From contig NZ_QICD01000001.1 in the NCBI RefSeq assembly GCF_003726035.1, positions 62,001-126,000 of the forward strand: DNA of 64,000 bases, read 5' to 3'. Below are positions 54,642-63,162 of this stretch, piece by piece (position 1 is the first letter of the stretch; the number at the start of each line of letters is the position of its first letter). Position numbers and translations under genes: made by a program. The stretch is from Paraeggerthella hongkongensis (lineage in GTDB: Bacteria; Actinomycetota; Coriobacteriia; Coriobacteriales; Eggerthellaceae). The notes under the pieces were generated by a model. That model worked only from the letters and a program-made list of their open reading frames with translations. It searched no databases and was not told where the DNA came from.

Positions 54642-56462
54642 ATGTCGAACCTGTCACGCAGGAACTTCATTGCCGGAGGCGCCGTTGCCGCGCTGGGCGG
54701 AACGCTCGCGCTTGCAGGGTGCGCGCCGACGGGAAAAAGCGGTTCGGGGCAGAAGGGCGCTTCGGGCGAAGGGGCGCGCGCATGGACCGGCACGGCCAAT
54801 GGCAAGGGCGGCGAGCTTTCCGTGGAGGTCATCACCGAAGGCGATTCCATCGCCCGCATCAATCTGGTGAAATCACGCGAATCGTACGGCGTGGGAACCG
54901 CTGCGATGGATGTTTTGACCGATCTTGTCATCGATAATCAAACGCTTAACGTGGACATGGTGACGGGCGCTACGGTCACCAGCATGGCGTTCATGTCCGC
55001 CGTCTCCGATGCTATCGATGCGTCCGGCATGAAGTCGAGCGAATGGAAGAAGCGCGATCGGGCGGTGCCCGACGAGCCCTCCGGTTTGGAAGAATCCGTC
55101 GATGTGGTGGTGGTCGGCGCGGGCGGCGCAGGCTACGCTGCGGCCCTTACGGCCGCCGGCGCCGGCAAGAAGGTCGTCTTGCTGGAGAAGCTGGGCATCA
55201 CGGGCGGCGACACCATTCTTTCGGGCGGTGCCATGGCCGTTCCGAACAATTGGTTCCAGGCGAAGGCGGGCATTGCCGACAGCGTGGAGAAAATGGCCGA
55301 GGACATGATCGTGGGCGGCGACCATGTGGGCGATCCCGCCTTGGTGAACGTTATCTGCAATGGCGCCACCGAAGCTTTGGATTGGCTGATCTTCGAAGGC
55401 GGCGTGGCGTGGCAGCCTTACGAGCGCTTTTTCGGCGGACACTCGGTTGCGCGCTCGCTGATCCCCGAGGGCAACGAGGGCAGCGGCATCATTTGCAAGC
55501 TTGAAAAGCGCGCCGAGGATTTGAAGAACCTTGTGATCTGCCGCAACACGAAGGCAGAAGAGCTGGTCACCGATGCATCGGGAGCAGTCGTGGGCGTGAA
55601 GGCAACGAACCTCCTGACGGGCGACGCGCATCAGTTCGCTTGCAAGGCGGTCGTTTTGTCGGCCGGCGGCTTCGGTTCGAACGTTGAAATGCGTATGAAG
55701 TACAACCCGGAGATGGACGAGAAGATCCTGTCGACCGACTCAGTGGGCGCAACGGGCGACTGCCACGTGATGGCCGAGAAGATCGGCGCGAACCTGATCG
55801 ACATGCAGTACATCCAGACGTATCCCACCTGCGATGCGCAAACGGGCGCGCTGCTCTACGTGGGAAACATGCGTCTGGAGAACCGCGCTATCTGCATCAA
55901 TAAAGAAGGCGATCGGTTCGTGGAGGAGATGGAGCGCCGCGACGTCATCTCCAACGCCATCAAGAAGCAAACCGACGGCATTGGCTACATGCTGTTCAAT
56001 CAGGCCGGCTTGGATGCTACCGACATCGCAACGGTGAACGCCGCGGAGTTCGATGGGCTGATGGCGCGCAACCAGCTAGTGAAGGGCGATACCATCGAGG
56101 CGGTTTGCGAACCTCTTGGCGTCGATGCGGCCGAGCTGGCGAAAACGGTTGAGAAGTGGAACGGGTACTGCAAGGACGGGAAGGATCCCGACTTTAACTA
56201 CCGTGCCGCGATGCATCCTATTGAAGGCGGCCCTTACTATCTTCTGGCATACAAGCCTTCCGTGCACTACACGATGGGCGGTTTGCATATCGACACCGAC
56301 GCGCGCGTTTTGGACGGTGCGGGCAATCCCATCCCGGGTCTGTTCGCCGCAGGCGAGCAGGCAGGTCACAAGATGGGCACGAACCGTTTGGGGTCGTGCT
56401 CGATCACGGACATTTTCGTATTCGGGCGCATAGCCGGTGCTAATGCGGCGGCCCTTGCATAG
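54642..56462 (+). CDS. FR3: Tat-exported FMN/FAD flavoprotein reductase
   Basis: 606 aa, full-length paralogue of FR1. Tat motif (SRRNFIAG), lipobox (LAGC, Cys27), FMN-binding domain to ~120 with the flavinylation-type motif TGATVTS (108-114), and FAD loop VVVVGAGGAG near 145. The C-terminus has HYTMGGLHIDTD and TNRLGSCS. The two differ in active-site-near segments (ILSGGAMAVPNN versus ALSGGEMAVPGN). AGGAGGG precedes the ATG. LuxR-G follows on the same strand after a terminator. Substrate of the fumarate/urocanate type not defined. Confidence 0.88.
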   Translation: MSNLSRRNFIAGGAVAALGGTLALAGCAPTGKSGSGQKGASGEGARAWTGTANGKGGELSVEVITEGDSIARINLVKSRESYGVGTAAMDVLTDLVIDNQTLNVDMVTGATVTSMAFMSAVSDAIDASGMKSSEWKKRDRAVPDEPSGLEESVDVVVVGAGGAGYAAALTAAGAGKKVVLLEKLGITGGDTILSGGAMAVPNNWFQAKAGIADSVEKMAEDMIVGGDHVGDPALVNVICNGATEALDWLIFEGGVAWQPYERFFGGHSVARSLIPEGNEGSGIICKLEKRAEDLKNLVICRNTKAEELVTDASGAVVGVKATNLLTGDAHQFACKAVVLSAGGFGSNVEMRMKYNPEMDEKILSTDSVGATGDCHVMAEKIGANLIDMQYIQTYPTCDAQTGALLYVGNMRLENRAICINKEGDRFVEEMERRDVISNAIKKQTDGIGYMLFNQAGLDATDIATVNAAEFDGLMARNQLVKGDTIEAVCEPLGVDAAELAKTVEKWNGYCKDGKDPDFNYRAAMHPIEGGPYYLLAYKPSVHYTMGGLHIDTDARVLDGAGNPIPGLFAAGEQAGHKMGTNRLGSCSITDIFVFGRIAGANAAALA

Positions 56463-56489
56463 CGAGTGATCTCTTAGGGGTTCCTCTTT

Positions 56490-56518
56490 GCCCGCCCGGC
56501 CGATTGCGCCGGGCGGGC
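56490..56518 (+). terminator. Hairpin terminator of FR3
   Basis: GCCCGCCCGGC and GCCGGGCGGGC with a 7-base spacer, followed by GTCTTCTTG. It lies 28 bases after the FR3 stop and directly before the LuxR-G promoter. Confidence 0.7.
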
Positions 56519-56524
56519 GTCTTC

Positions 56525-56553
56525 TTGTGCGGAAGGGCCGGTTCCTCTATGAT
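56525..56553 (+). promoter_or_regulatory. LuxR-G promoter, leaderless
   Basis: TTGTGC (56525-56530), 17 bp, TATGAT (56548-56553), then six bases and ATG 56560. No ribosome site fits between, so the transcript should start at the start codon. Confidence 0.6.
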
Positions 56554-56559
56554 TCCCCC

Positions 56560-58026
56560 ATGAGCAGCGACGCGTTCAAAACAAAGAACCCAACTCCATG
56601 GACATCTTCGGCAGAGGATTTCTCGATCTTCCCCAAATTCGATCGGGGCATCATGCTCGATAGCCTAGGGCTTTCATGCTATATAGCGTGGAGTTTCGTT
56701 TTCTGGAACGGCTCGATTCTGTTTGGCGATTTGCGTCGCGAGGTCCCCGTTGGCGAGGCTCAGGTCTTGCAAGGTCTTCTGACGGCCGTGGCTGCCCTTT
56801 TGCTGGCCCTGTTGGCGCGCAGGATTGCCCCTTTGCGCCGTCGGCGCGCGCTTCTTGCGCTGCTCGCGGCGGTTTCCAGCTTGGCTATCGTGCTTGCGGC
56901 TTTTGCGGGCTTCGGCAAGGTTCCGATGGGCTGGATGCTGGCTGCGTTCGCGCTGAGCGGCATCGGAAGCACGTTGCGCTTGGGTTGGGAGGAGCGCCTG
57001 AGCATGCAGGGGGTGCATCGGACGGCCGTGTGCGCCGGGACGGCGTACCTTTTCGGCTTCTTGCTGTTCGCGTTCGTTTCTTTGCTGCCCGAGTGGCCTG
57101 CGCTGGTTGTTTCTGCGTTGTTGCCGTTTGGCGCATTCGCTTTGTTGGCGGCGACCGATCGCGCCGGATCTTCGGGAAGCCCCGCCGAAGCGGACGCTTC
57201 CTTTGGCGGCCAGGACGTTCGAGGCTTTCGGGCGCGGGCGTCTTCGGTTCCTTGGAAGCTGATGGCCGCTATTTCCTTGGCGTTTTTCAGCTATGGCGCC
57301 ACGAGGGTGAACGGCATCGTGGGAGGCTTCGAGGCCGCTGCCGTGTTTCATGGCGCTTTGGCGGGCGCTCCTGCATTGGCTTCGTTCGCGGCGATCGTGC
57401 TTGCGTACTTCTTCTATCGGAAGAATGCCATGTTGGCGTTCTATTTAGCGTTTCCCCTGATGGCATTGGCTTCGCTGCTGCCTGCATCGCTTGACCCGTT
57501 CGGCGGCGGCACCACGTTTTGCGTGGCGCTCGTGGGGGCGGAGCTTGTCAAGTACTTGGTGTGGTTCCTGCTCATCGATTCCTTTTTCAAAGACGGGCTG
57601 GCAGCGTTGTTGTGCTTGGCGCTCATGCGCTTCGTGCAATGGGCGGGAAGCTGCTTGGGCCAGGTCGCGGCGGATGCGCTCCCTACGCCGGAGTCCGTTT
57701 CCATTGCCGTGTTGCTGTCGCTTATGGCCGCGTTGTTGATCATCATGGGATCCCCCGCGTCGTTTAAGGGCGTTGCGGTTGCCGAAGATGCCGCCAGCGT
57801 TTTGGAGCGGCGGGTTGGCCGGGTTGCCGCGCGTTGCAAGCTGTCTCCGCGCGAGCAGGAGGTTCTTGCCATCTGGGCGACCGGCCATACCGGTGCGTAT
57901 ATAGAAAAGCGTCTGTTCATCTCGAAGAACACGGTCAAGACCCATCTCAATCACATCTACGCGAAAACGAATACGTCCAATCGCGAAGAGCTGCTGCAGC
58001 TTCTGGAGTCCGTCGACGTGGGATAA
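56560..58026 (+). CDS. LuxR-G: membrane-embedded LuxR-type regulator
   Basis: 488 aa. About 12 membrane segments from residue ~25 to ~415, then a LuxR HTH (LSPREQEVLAIWATG, SKNTVKTHLNHIYAKTNT). The start at 56560 is set by the leaderless promoter; a longer in-frame opening would overlap the FR3 terminator. Serial to FR3 and probably its regulator. Confidence 0.85.
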   Translation: MSSDAFKTKNPTPWTSSAEDFSIFPKFDRGIMLDSLGLSCYIAWSFVFWNGSILFGDLRREVPVGEAQVLQGLLTAVAALLLALLARRIAPLRRRRALLALLAAVSSLAIVLAAFAGFGKVPMGWMLAAFALSGIGSTLRLGWEERLSMQGVHRTAVCAGTAYLFGFLLFAFVSLLPEWPALVVSALLPFGAFALLAATDRAGSSGSPAEADASFGGQDVRGFRARASSVPWKLMAAISLAFFSYGATRVNGIVGGFEAAAVFHGALAGAPALASFAAIVLAYFFYRKNAMLAFYLAFPLMALASLLPASLDPFGGGTTFCVALVGAELVKYLVWFLLIDSFFKDGLAALLCLALMRFVQWAGSCLGQVAADALPTPESVSIAVLLSLMAALLIIMGSPASFKGVAVAEDAASVLERRVGRVAARCKLSPREQEVLAIWATGHTGAYIEKRLFISKNTVKTHLNHIYAKTNTSNREELLQLLESVDVG

Positions 58027-58099
58027 ACGGCGAGTCTGACGAGTGCCGAGGTATGGCTGGAAAAGCGGTCACGGTAGCTCCCGGAGGGCTCTTGCGTGC

Positions 58100-58105
58100 T
58101 ATACT
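58100..58105 (+). promoter_or_regulatory. -10 box of the toxin-antitoxin promoter
   Basis: TATACT 36 bp before the antitoxin ATG; GGGAGG serves as ribosome site. The inverted word GCTAGCAG-type sequence around 58105-58115 may be part of an operator. Confidence 0.4.
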
Positions 58106-58140
58106 GCTAGCAGCACCTATTCAGCTTATGGGAGGCGGCT

Positions 58141-58506
58141 ATGGCGGGCACGCAGATGAATCTACGGATCGAGGCGCAGATCAAAGAACGCGGGGATGCC
58201 GCGTTGGCGGAAGCGGGCTACACGCCTTCGCAGGCGGTGCGCGTCATCTGGGCGTTCGCCGCCGAACATGCCAACGATCCGCATGCCATCAAGGGTTTGC
58301 TGCGGCAGGCGGAAGCCGAGCGTGGTCTTGAGTGCGACGAGCGCATCGAAGCGAAGCGCCGCGCGCTTGAATGTGGTTTGGGCCTGCATGATCGTCTTGC
58401 GGCGGCTCTCGGCCCGCTGCCGCCCTGCGATCAGTGCGACCCTCCCGATCGAGAGTTGCGCGGGGAAGCGCTGTTCGGCCGTTGGGAACAGCGAGGGCTT
58501 GCATGA
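58141..58506 (+). CDS. RelB/DinJ-type antitoxin
   Basis: 121 aa. The N-terminus (MNLRIEAQIKERGDAALAEAG, PSQAVRVIWAFAAEHA) fits a ribbon-helix-helix of the RelB/DinJ group, which usually partners a RelE/YafQ toxin. Here the partner is a PIN-domain protein. The C-terminal half, including a CDQC motif, is unusually long and probably binds the toxin. The stop overlaps the toxin ATG (ATGA). Likely autoregulated as in related pairs. Confidence 0.75.
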   Translation: MAGTQMNLRIEAQIKERGDAALAEAGYTPSQAVRVIWAFAAEHANDPHAIKGLLRQAEAERGLECDERIEAKRRALECGLGLHDRLAAALGPLPPCDQCDPPDRELRGEALFGRWEQRGLA

Positions 58507-58991
58507 TCGCCGCGCCCTCGAGACTCCTTCTCGACTCGAACGTGTGGATCGACCTGTTCGCCAGCGACCGTCCTGGACGGGAAAACGCCCAAGCGCTCGT
58601 CAGCTGGGCGGTGGACCGCGAGGTGGATCTGCTGTATGCTGCGATCTCGATCAAGGACGTCTACTATCTTCTCGAAGAGCGGGAGAAGCGCAGGATGCGC
58701 GCCGCGGGCAAGGAGATCACTCCGGCTTCTGCTGCTGCCATCAACGAGTACGCATGGGGTTGCATTCGCGCTATGGAGGAGATCGCGACCGTTGTTCCCG
58801 TCGATCAATCGGATATATGGATCGCGACGAAATATCGCTCGTTCCATGGCGATTTCGAAGATAACTTGCTGCTTGCGGCGGTAGAGCGCTCGAAGGCGGA
58901 TTTTCTCGTCACCAGCGACGAGATCCTGCTTCGCCATGCGCCCGTGGCGACCGTTGTGCCTGGTGATCTGCTAAAGCTTGTGACGGCTTGA
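58503..58991 (+). CDS. PIN-domain toxin (VapC-like)
   Basis: 162 aa. PIN-domain RNases cleave RNA using a cluster of acidic residues. The first Asp is in LLLDSNVWIDLF (about residue 11), further acidic residues are in DQSDIW and the FEDNLLL segment, and a late one is in VTSDEILL. ATGA overlap with the antitoxin shows a coupled pair. Confidence 0.8.
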   Translation: MIAAPSRLLLDSNVWIDLFASDRPGRENAQALVSWAVDREVDLLYAAISIKDVYYLLEEREKRRMRAAGKEITPASAAAINEYAWGCIRAMEEIATVVPVDQSDIWIATKYRSFHGDFEDNLLLAAVERSKADFLVTSDEILLRHAPVATVVPGDLLKLVTA

Positions 58992-59049
58992 CCTTACTTC
59001 TCCCGATTGCCTTCTTGTTCCAGCAGAAAGAACGCCTCGATCTCGCGCG

Positions 59050-59280
59050 GCGACAGGCGGCATCTGCGATCTGGGCAAGGATCTGGACTTCGGCAAACGC
59101 CCCGAGGTTGTGGGCGAGGTCATGGATCCGCCGTTCTACGCTGGAAAGATTGTTGCTAGCCTGCTCGCCATGTGCGGCGGTCTGCGCACGAGCACCGATT
59201 GCCAGGTGCTCGATGCGAAGGACCTGGCAATCGGCGGCCATCCTTATGCGTGCTTGGTCGGAGGACCGGGTCGTCCTCGA
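59050..59280 (+). pseudogene. Remnant of a flavoprotein reductase C-terminus
   Basis: One frame reads CDLGKDLDFGKRPEVVGEVM, then PPFYAGKIVASLLAMCGG and LRTSTDCQVLDAKD, the standard catalytic C-terminal region of the FR-type flavoproteins. The frame has no matching start or FAD domain and breaks off before the final GLYAAGN-type block. A fifth flavin reductase was probably present here and was mostly lost. Confidence 0.65.
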
Positions 59281-59281
59281 G

Positions 59282-60061
59282 CTACAAGAACAGTTCCGGC
59301 TCTTTTCGTTCGGTGAACTGGCTTTCCAGCATGGCGACTATCCGGTTGGGCAGTTCGCTGTCGAAGTGTTTCGCTCCTTCGGGGCACGCCTTTACGCAAG
59401 CATTGCAGCGAATGCATCCGAAGTTGACCTGTGTCGGATCTTCCCGGTCGATCACGCCCATGGCGCAGCGGCGGACGCAGATGCCGCATGCGGTGCAGGA
59501 GTCGGTCGTGAGCGGTCGAATGTCCGCAGCAGCGGGATGCTCCTTGTATGGGCGGGATCCCTTGATGCCCGGCGTTTTCTTTTCACCGGAGGCTAGCCGC
59601 GCTGCCGCGTCCGCCCCGAATTGCCGGGCAACCGTCAAGTCGGAAGCATCGGGCCGTCCGGCGGCCACGTTGGCCGTCATGGCGTGCTCTCCGATAAACG
59701 CTCCGGCAGCCGATACGCAGAACGTTTGGCCAGCAAGCAGGTCGGCGGCTTCCAGCACGGCGTCGTCGTAATGGCGATTGCCGTACAAGGCTATGATGAC
59801 GGCATGCGCTCCGTTGCCTTGCAGGCGGGCTATTTGGCCGGCCACGAGCGTCGGCACGCGCCCTGCGTAAACAGGGAACCCAAACACGAGCACGTCGTCC
59901 GCACCGAAGCTCGCGTTTACGGGTCGAGCGCTTGGGAGCGTGAAATCTGTGAAGGAAAGCTTGCATTCGTGCTGGTTCGCGATCTTTTCCGCCACGGTTT
60001 CCGTAATGGTTCTTGTCGTGCGCGTCGGGCTGAAGTACATGGCATGGACGGTTGCTGGCAT
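59282..60061 (-). CDS. Flavodoxin-ferredoxin fusion (EFR1 type)
   Basis: 259 aa. N-terminal flavodoxin-like domain with an FMN loop (YFSPTRTTRTITE, residues ~9-21) and GFPVYAGR. C-terminal two-cluster ferredoxin: CTACGICVRRC and CIRCNACVKAC. Cytoplasmic electron carrier or FMN-dependent reductase. The start at 60061 follows GGGGGAGG; the longer in-frame opening is unlikely. Donor and acceptor unknown. Confidence 0.88.
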   Translation of the reverse strand: MPATVHAMYFSPTRTTRTITETVAEKIANQHECKLSFTDFTLPSARPVNASFGADDVLVFGFPVYAGRVPTLVAGQIARLQGNGAHAVIIALYGNRHYDDAVLEAADLLAGQTFCVSAAGAFIGEHAMTANVAAGRPDASDLTVARQFGADAAARLASGEKKTPGIKGSRPYKEHPAAADIRPLTTDSCTACGICVRRCAMGVIDREDPTQVNFGCIRCNACVKACPEGAKHFDSELPNRIVAMLESQFTERKEPELFL

Positions 60062-60245
60062 AGCCTCCCCCTTCGTCTTTTTCGTTTGTCTTATGGTACT
60101 CCCGAGTTCCGGCGTCGCGGTCTTGCGCAGGCTCGACAACGGCTCGAATCCATGTCTTGGTGCTCGGGACGGGGAGCAGCCCGCCCGGACGGACCTTGGC
60201 CCGGTTTTGGCTGCATGCCTGCATGCGAGCTCTGATATTTGCTTG

Positions 60246-60273
60246 TTGAACTGGTATCTCGTAAAAATACGAT
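60246..60273 (+). promoter_or_regulatory. Promoter of the cyclophilin gene
   Basis: TTGAAC (60246-60251), 16 bp, TACGAT (60268-60273). The leader would be about 110 bases. The rest of the divergent gap 60062-60390 shows no other feature. Confidence 0.4.
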
Positions 60274-60390
60274 GCTCCATCGGATGTGCGTGGAGGGCGT
60301 ATCGGTATCATGAAGCGCGATCGAACGAAACGTGCCGCCGCGTGCGATGCGGGGCGGCATACAGGGGATCTGTTTGAAGGAGGAATCAAC

Positions 60391-61101
60391 ATGGGACGAA
60401 TCGTTTTGCCCGAATACACCCCGCATTACCTTCCCAATGGCAACGAAGCGGCCGTCATAGAGACGTCTCGCGGCACGATCCGCGTGCAGCTGGCCGGCAA
60501 GGATGCGCCCGTTACGGTCGGCAACTTCATCGAGCTTGCCGCGCGCGGGTTTTACAGCAATTTGAAGTTTCATGCGCATAAGCCCGGTTCTGTGGTGCTG
60601 GGCGGATGTCCGACTACGCGTACTTTGGGACCGGCGCAGGTGGATTCGGCCGCCCGCGGTTTGATTCGCGGCATTCATCCTGGCACCGGAGATGCGCGTT
60701 ACACTATCGTTGATGAGTGGGAGACGAATCCGAACAACAAGCATGTGCTGGGAAGCATGTGTCTGGCGCATAAGTCGGATCCTCATTCCGGCAGCTGCCA
60801 GTTCTATTTCTCGCTGTCCGAGCAGCCGGAGTTCGATGACAAGTTCACGGTGTTCGGCCAAGCCGTGGAAGGCATCGACGTGATCGAGCAGCTGACCATC
60901 GGCGACATCATCAAGAGCATCGTCATCGAAGGTGCCGACGACGATGCGTTGGCAGAGGCCATCTCTCACGAAACGCCTCGCCCGAAATCGGCTCGAGAAG
61001 TGCTCGAAGAACTGGAACGTCGACGTGCGGAAAGCGAAGCCGCCGCTCAAAGCCAAGATGTTGCCGAGGCTGACGGCCTTCCCGTGGAGGGCCAGGCGTA
61101 A
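60391..61101 (+). CDS. Cyclophilin-type peptidyl-prolyl isomerase
   Basis: 236 aa. Catalyses cis-trans isomerisation of proline peptide bonds. The cyclophilin fold is seen in TSRGTIRVQL, APVTVGNFIELA, LGSMCLAHKSDPHSGSCQFYF and FDDKFTVFGQAVEG. No signal peptide. The substrate-loop sequence GGCPTTRTLG is degenerate compared with GGDPTGTG of the family, so activity may be reduced. The last ~45 residues are charged and probably disordered. AAGGAGG precedes ATG 60391. Confidence 0.92.
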   Translation: MGRIVLPEYTPHYLPNGNEAAVIETSRGTIRVQLAGKDAPVTVGNFIELAARGFYSNLKFHAHKPGSVVLGGCPTTRTLGPAQVDSAARGLIRGIHPGTGDARYTIVDEWETNPNNKHVLGSMCLAHKSDPHSGSCQFYFSLSEQPEFDDKFTVFGQAVEGIDVIEQLTIGDIIKSIVIEGADDDALAEAISHETPRPKSAREVLEELERRRAESEAAAQSQDVAEADGLPVEGQA

Positions 61102-61142
61102 ATTCGCTTGGGCATTGTCGGGGCAAGCGAAACGGCGGGGTG

Positions 61143-61226
61143 GATGAGACGAAGGGACGGGGTCAATGACTCATTTTCGGCCGCAGGCCAGAAAATGAGT
61201 CATTGACCCCGTCCCTTCGTCTCATC
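61143..61226. repeat. 84-bp perfect hairpin (REP-like, also terminator position)
   Basis: A 36-base arm starting GATGAGACGAAGGGACGGGG is followed by a 12-base centre that itself contains GGCC-GCA-GGCC, then the exact inverted arm. It lies between the convergent ends of the cyclophilin and LuxR-H genes and reaches into the LuxR-H stop codon. Sequence unlike the other repeats in the window. Confidence 0.8.
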
Positions 61227-62865
61227 AGCTGATCTCGTATCCTTCTACCAGGTCGATGAGCTCTTGCTGCTTGTGCACGTCGAGTTTGCGGTAGATGTTC
61301 TCGATGTGGGTGCGTGCCGTCCCCTTCGCAATCTGCAGGTCGCGCGCGATGATGGAGAGCGTGCGGCCGTAGGCCAGCAGCACGATGACCTCGCTTTCGC
61401 GGGGCGTCAGGCCGAAGTCCTGCGCTACGGCGGCGCAGCGCGATTCCAGGCGGCCGGAAACCTCTGCTTCGGCGGGTTTCTCGGCGTTGTCCGGACGCGG
61501 GTTTTCGGGTTCCCTATCCTTGCGCCCCGAGCGCTTCGTGCCGGAAAGCTGCGTGATCACGCCTTCGGGCAGTACCATGAATGCCACAATCACCAGGCAT
61601 AACGTTGCCAGCATGGCCACCGCGGTGATCTGAACGCTGCCGTCGGCAACAAGCGGATTGAGAACGCCTCCCGCCAGGTTCCCCAGCGCCATGCCAACGA
61701 ACATGAACGCTACGCCCAAGCCGAAAATATGCAGTGCGTTCTCGTTCTTGCGGCGCGATACGTCGGCGAACAGAATCCAGGCAAGGATGTCGAAAAACTC
61801 GTATCCTATGTTGATGAGCAGGATGGATGCGGCGGCGTGCGTGTCGACGAACAGCGCGATGGCTACGAAGCCCGCCACCATGATAGGCAGAGACAGTCGA
61901 TAGGTGAGCGAGGGGTCGAACTTGTCCTTGAGCTTGGCCACGATTCCCAAAAACACCACGCCAACCACGATGATCGCGAATATGGCGCTTCCGCCTATGA
62001 ATGCGAACGGATCGTCTTGCCGGGGCGCGGCGTCGAACAGACGGCAGAGAAACGAGAACGTCATGATGGAGAACATGAGCTTGCCAACGCCCAGGCCCAT
62101 CTGATGCCGTTCGCTGTTGCCGCCCGCGGTTTCGCACGGTTCGACGGGGGCGTCGGGGGTGGATTCCCCATAAGGTTTTCCGGCGCTTTTAACAAGGGTT
62201 CGCCAAGGGCAGCCTGTTCGGTTCGCTTCGAACATCAGAAGGCCAAACGAAAGCAGCGGAATCACGGCGAATCCGACGAAGCTGGTGTTGTCGGTGGACA
62301 TGGCCGTTACCAGTGCCGTCACGATCGCTGCAGCCGGCGACGCCAGCGCGGCGAATCGCGTGGGATGTCCGGCGAAGCGATCGCCCCAGAGCACTTGCAG
62401 GGGGCCTGCTCCAAGTCCGCCCGCCACGAAACCCAAAGCGATGAGCGCTTCGTTGTCGACCCAGATGGCAAGAGGAATCAACAGGCCGCTTGCCAGTAGT
62501 GCAAACGGGGTTATTCGAAACATTCCGACGCGAACGGCGTTTCCGTGCTTTCCCTGGCGGTTCACCGCGAACGAAACGATGAGCGCGCTCAAGGCTCCGA
62601 ACACCAGATACATCCAGTGCAGCGAAGCGGTTGCACCCGCAACCAAAGGTGCTCCCAGGCAGAAAATGATCCACGCGCGGCAGAGGCCGAACCCGATGAT
62701 GGTAACAAGGTAGTCAAGGGTGAGGGCGTCTTTCGCCGCTTCTGCGGCATTAAAGTCGCCTTCCGATTGCCGCAACGTCTGGTTGGCTTCTTGCTGCGAT
62801 GGCTTCGCTGTTTCGCAAGCGTCTGCGACGCGGCGATCGTCTTCGCGTTTCGTGCGGTGCGGCAT
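61225..62865 (-). CDS. LuxR-H: membrane-embedded LuxR-type regulator
   Basis: 546 aa. A charged N-terminal ~45 residues precede about 12 membrane segments, followed by a linker and a LuxR HTH (LTPRESEVIVLLAYG, AKGTARTHIENIYRKLDV). GGGGAGAG precedes the ATG. Divergent from FR4, with a 29-bp inverted repeat in the gap. Confidence 0.85.
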   Translation of the reverse strand: MPHRTKREDDRRVADACETAKPSQQEANQTLRQSEGDFNAAEAAKDALTLDYLVTIIGFGLCRAWIIFCLGAPLVAGATASLHWMYLVFGALSALIVSFAVNRQGKHGNAVRVGMFRITPFALLASGLLIPLAIWVDNEALIALGFVAGGLGAGPLQVLWGDRFAGHPTRFAALASPAAAIVTALVTAMSTDNTSFVGFAVIPLLSFGLLMFEANRTGCPWRTLVKSAGKPYGESTPDAPVEPCETAGGNSERHQMGLGVGKLMFSIMTFSFLCRLFDAAPRQDDPFAFIGGSAIFAIIVVGVVFLGIVAKLKDKFDPSLTYRLSLPIMVAGFVAIALFVDTHAAASILLINIGYEFFDILAWILFADVSRRKNENALHIFGLGVAFMFVGMALGNLAGGVLNPLVADGSVQITAVAMLATLCLVIVAFMVLPEGVITQLSGTKRSGRKDREPENPRPDNAEKPAEAEVSGRLESRCAAVAQDFGLTPRESEVIVLLAYGRTLSIIARDLQIAKGTARTHIENIYRKLDVHKQQELIDLVEGYEIS

Positions 62866-62981
62866 ACAGTCTCTCCCCGGTGGTTGTCGCCACGGGCGCG
62901 GCAGTACGTCCGCGTCCCTCTCCCGTGTGCATGAGCGTGCGTGAAAATGATAGCACTCATCATACGTAATTGTACCCCGCG

Positions 62982-63010
62982 AGCCTATCGGATTGACAAT
63001 CCGATAGGCT
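62982..63010. promoter_or_regulatory. 29-bp inverted repeat between LuxR-H and FR4
   Basis: AGCCTATCGGATTG, one A, then the exact inverted CAATCCGATAGGCT. It overlaps a TTGACA word at 62993-62998. The tight symmetry in a divergent regulator-reductase gap suggests an operator. Confidence 0.55.
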
Positions 63011-63162
63011 GCTGACCTGCAAAATCCTATTCATCATCGGAAGGCGCGCGCAAAATCCGACAGCCCATCAGATGCGCGAGGGGGCCATTCCTCGGTACAG
63101 TTTGGCGAGTAAGGACGGGTGCTCAAACGGAGGGGCCCGTTCCACCGAGAAGGAGGAACAGT

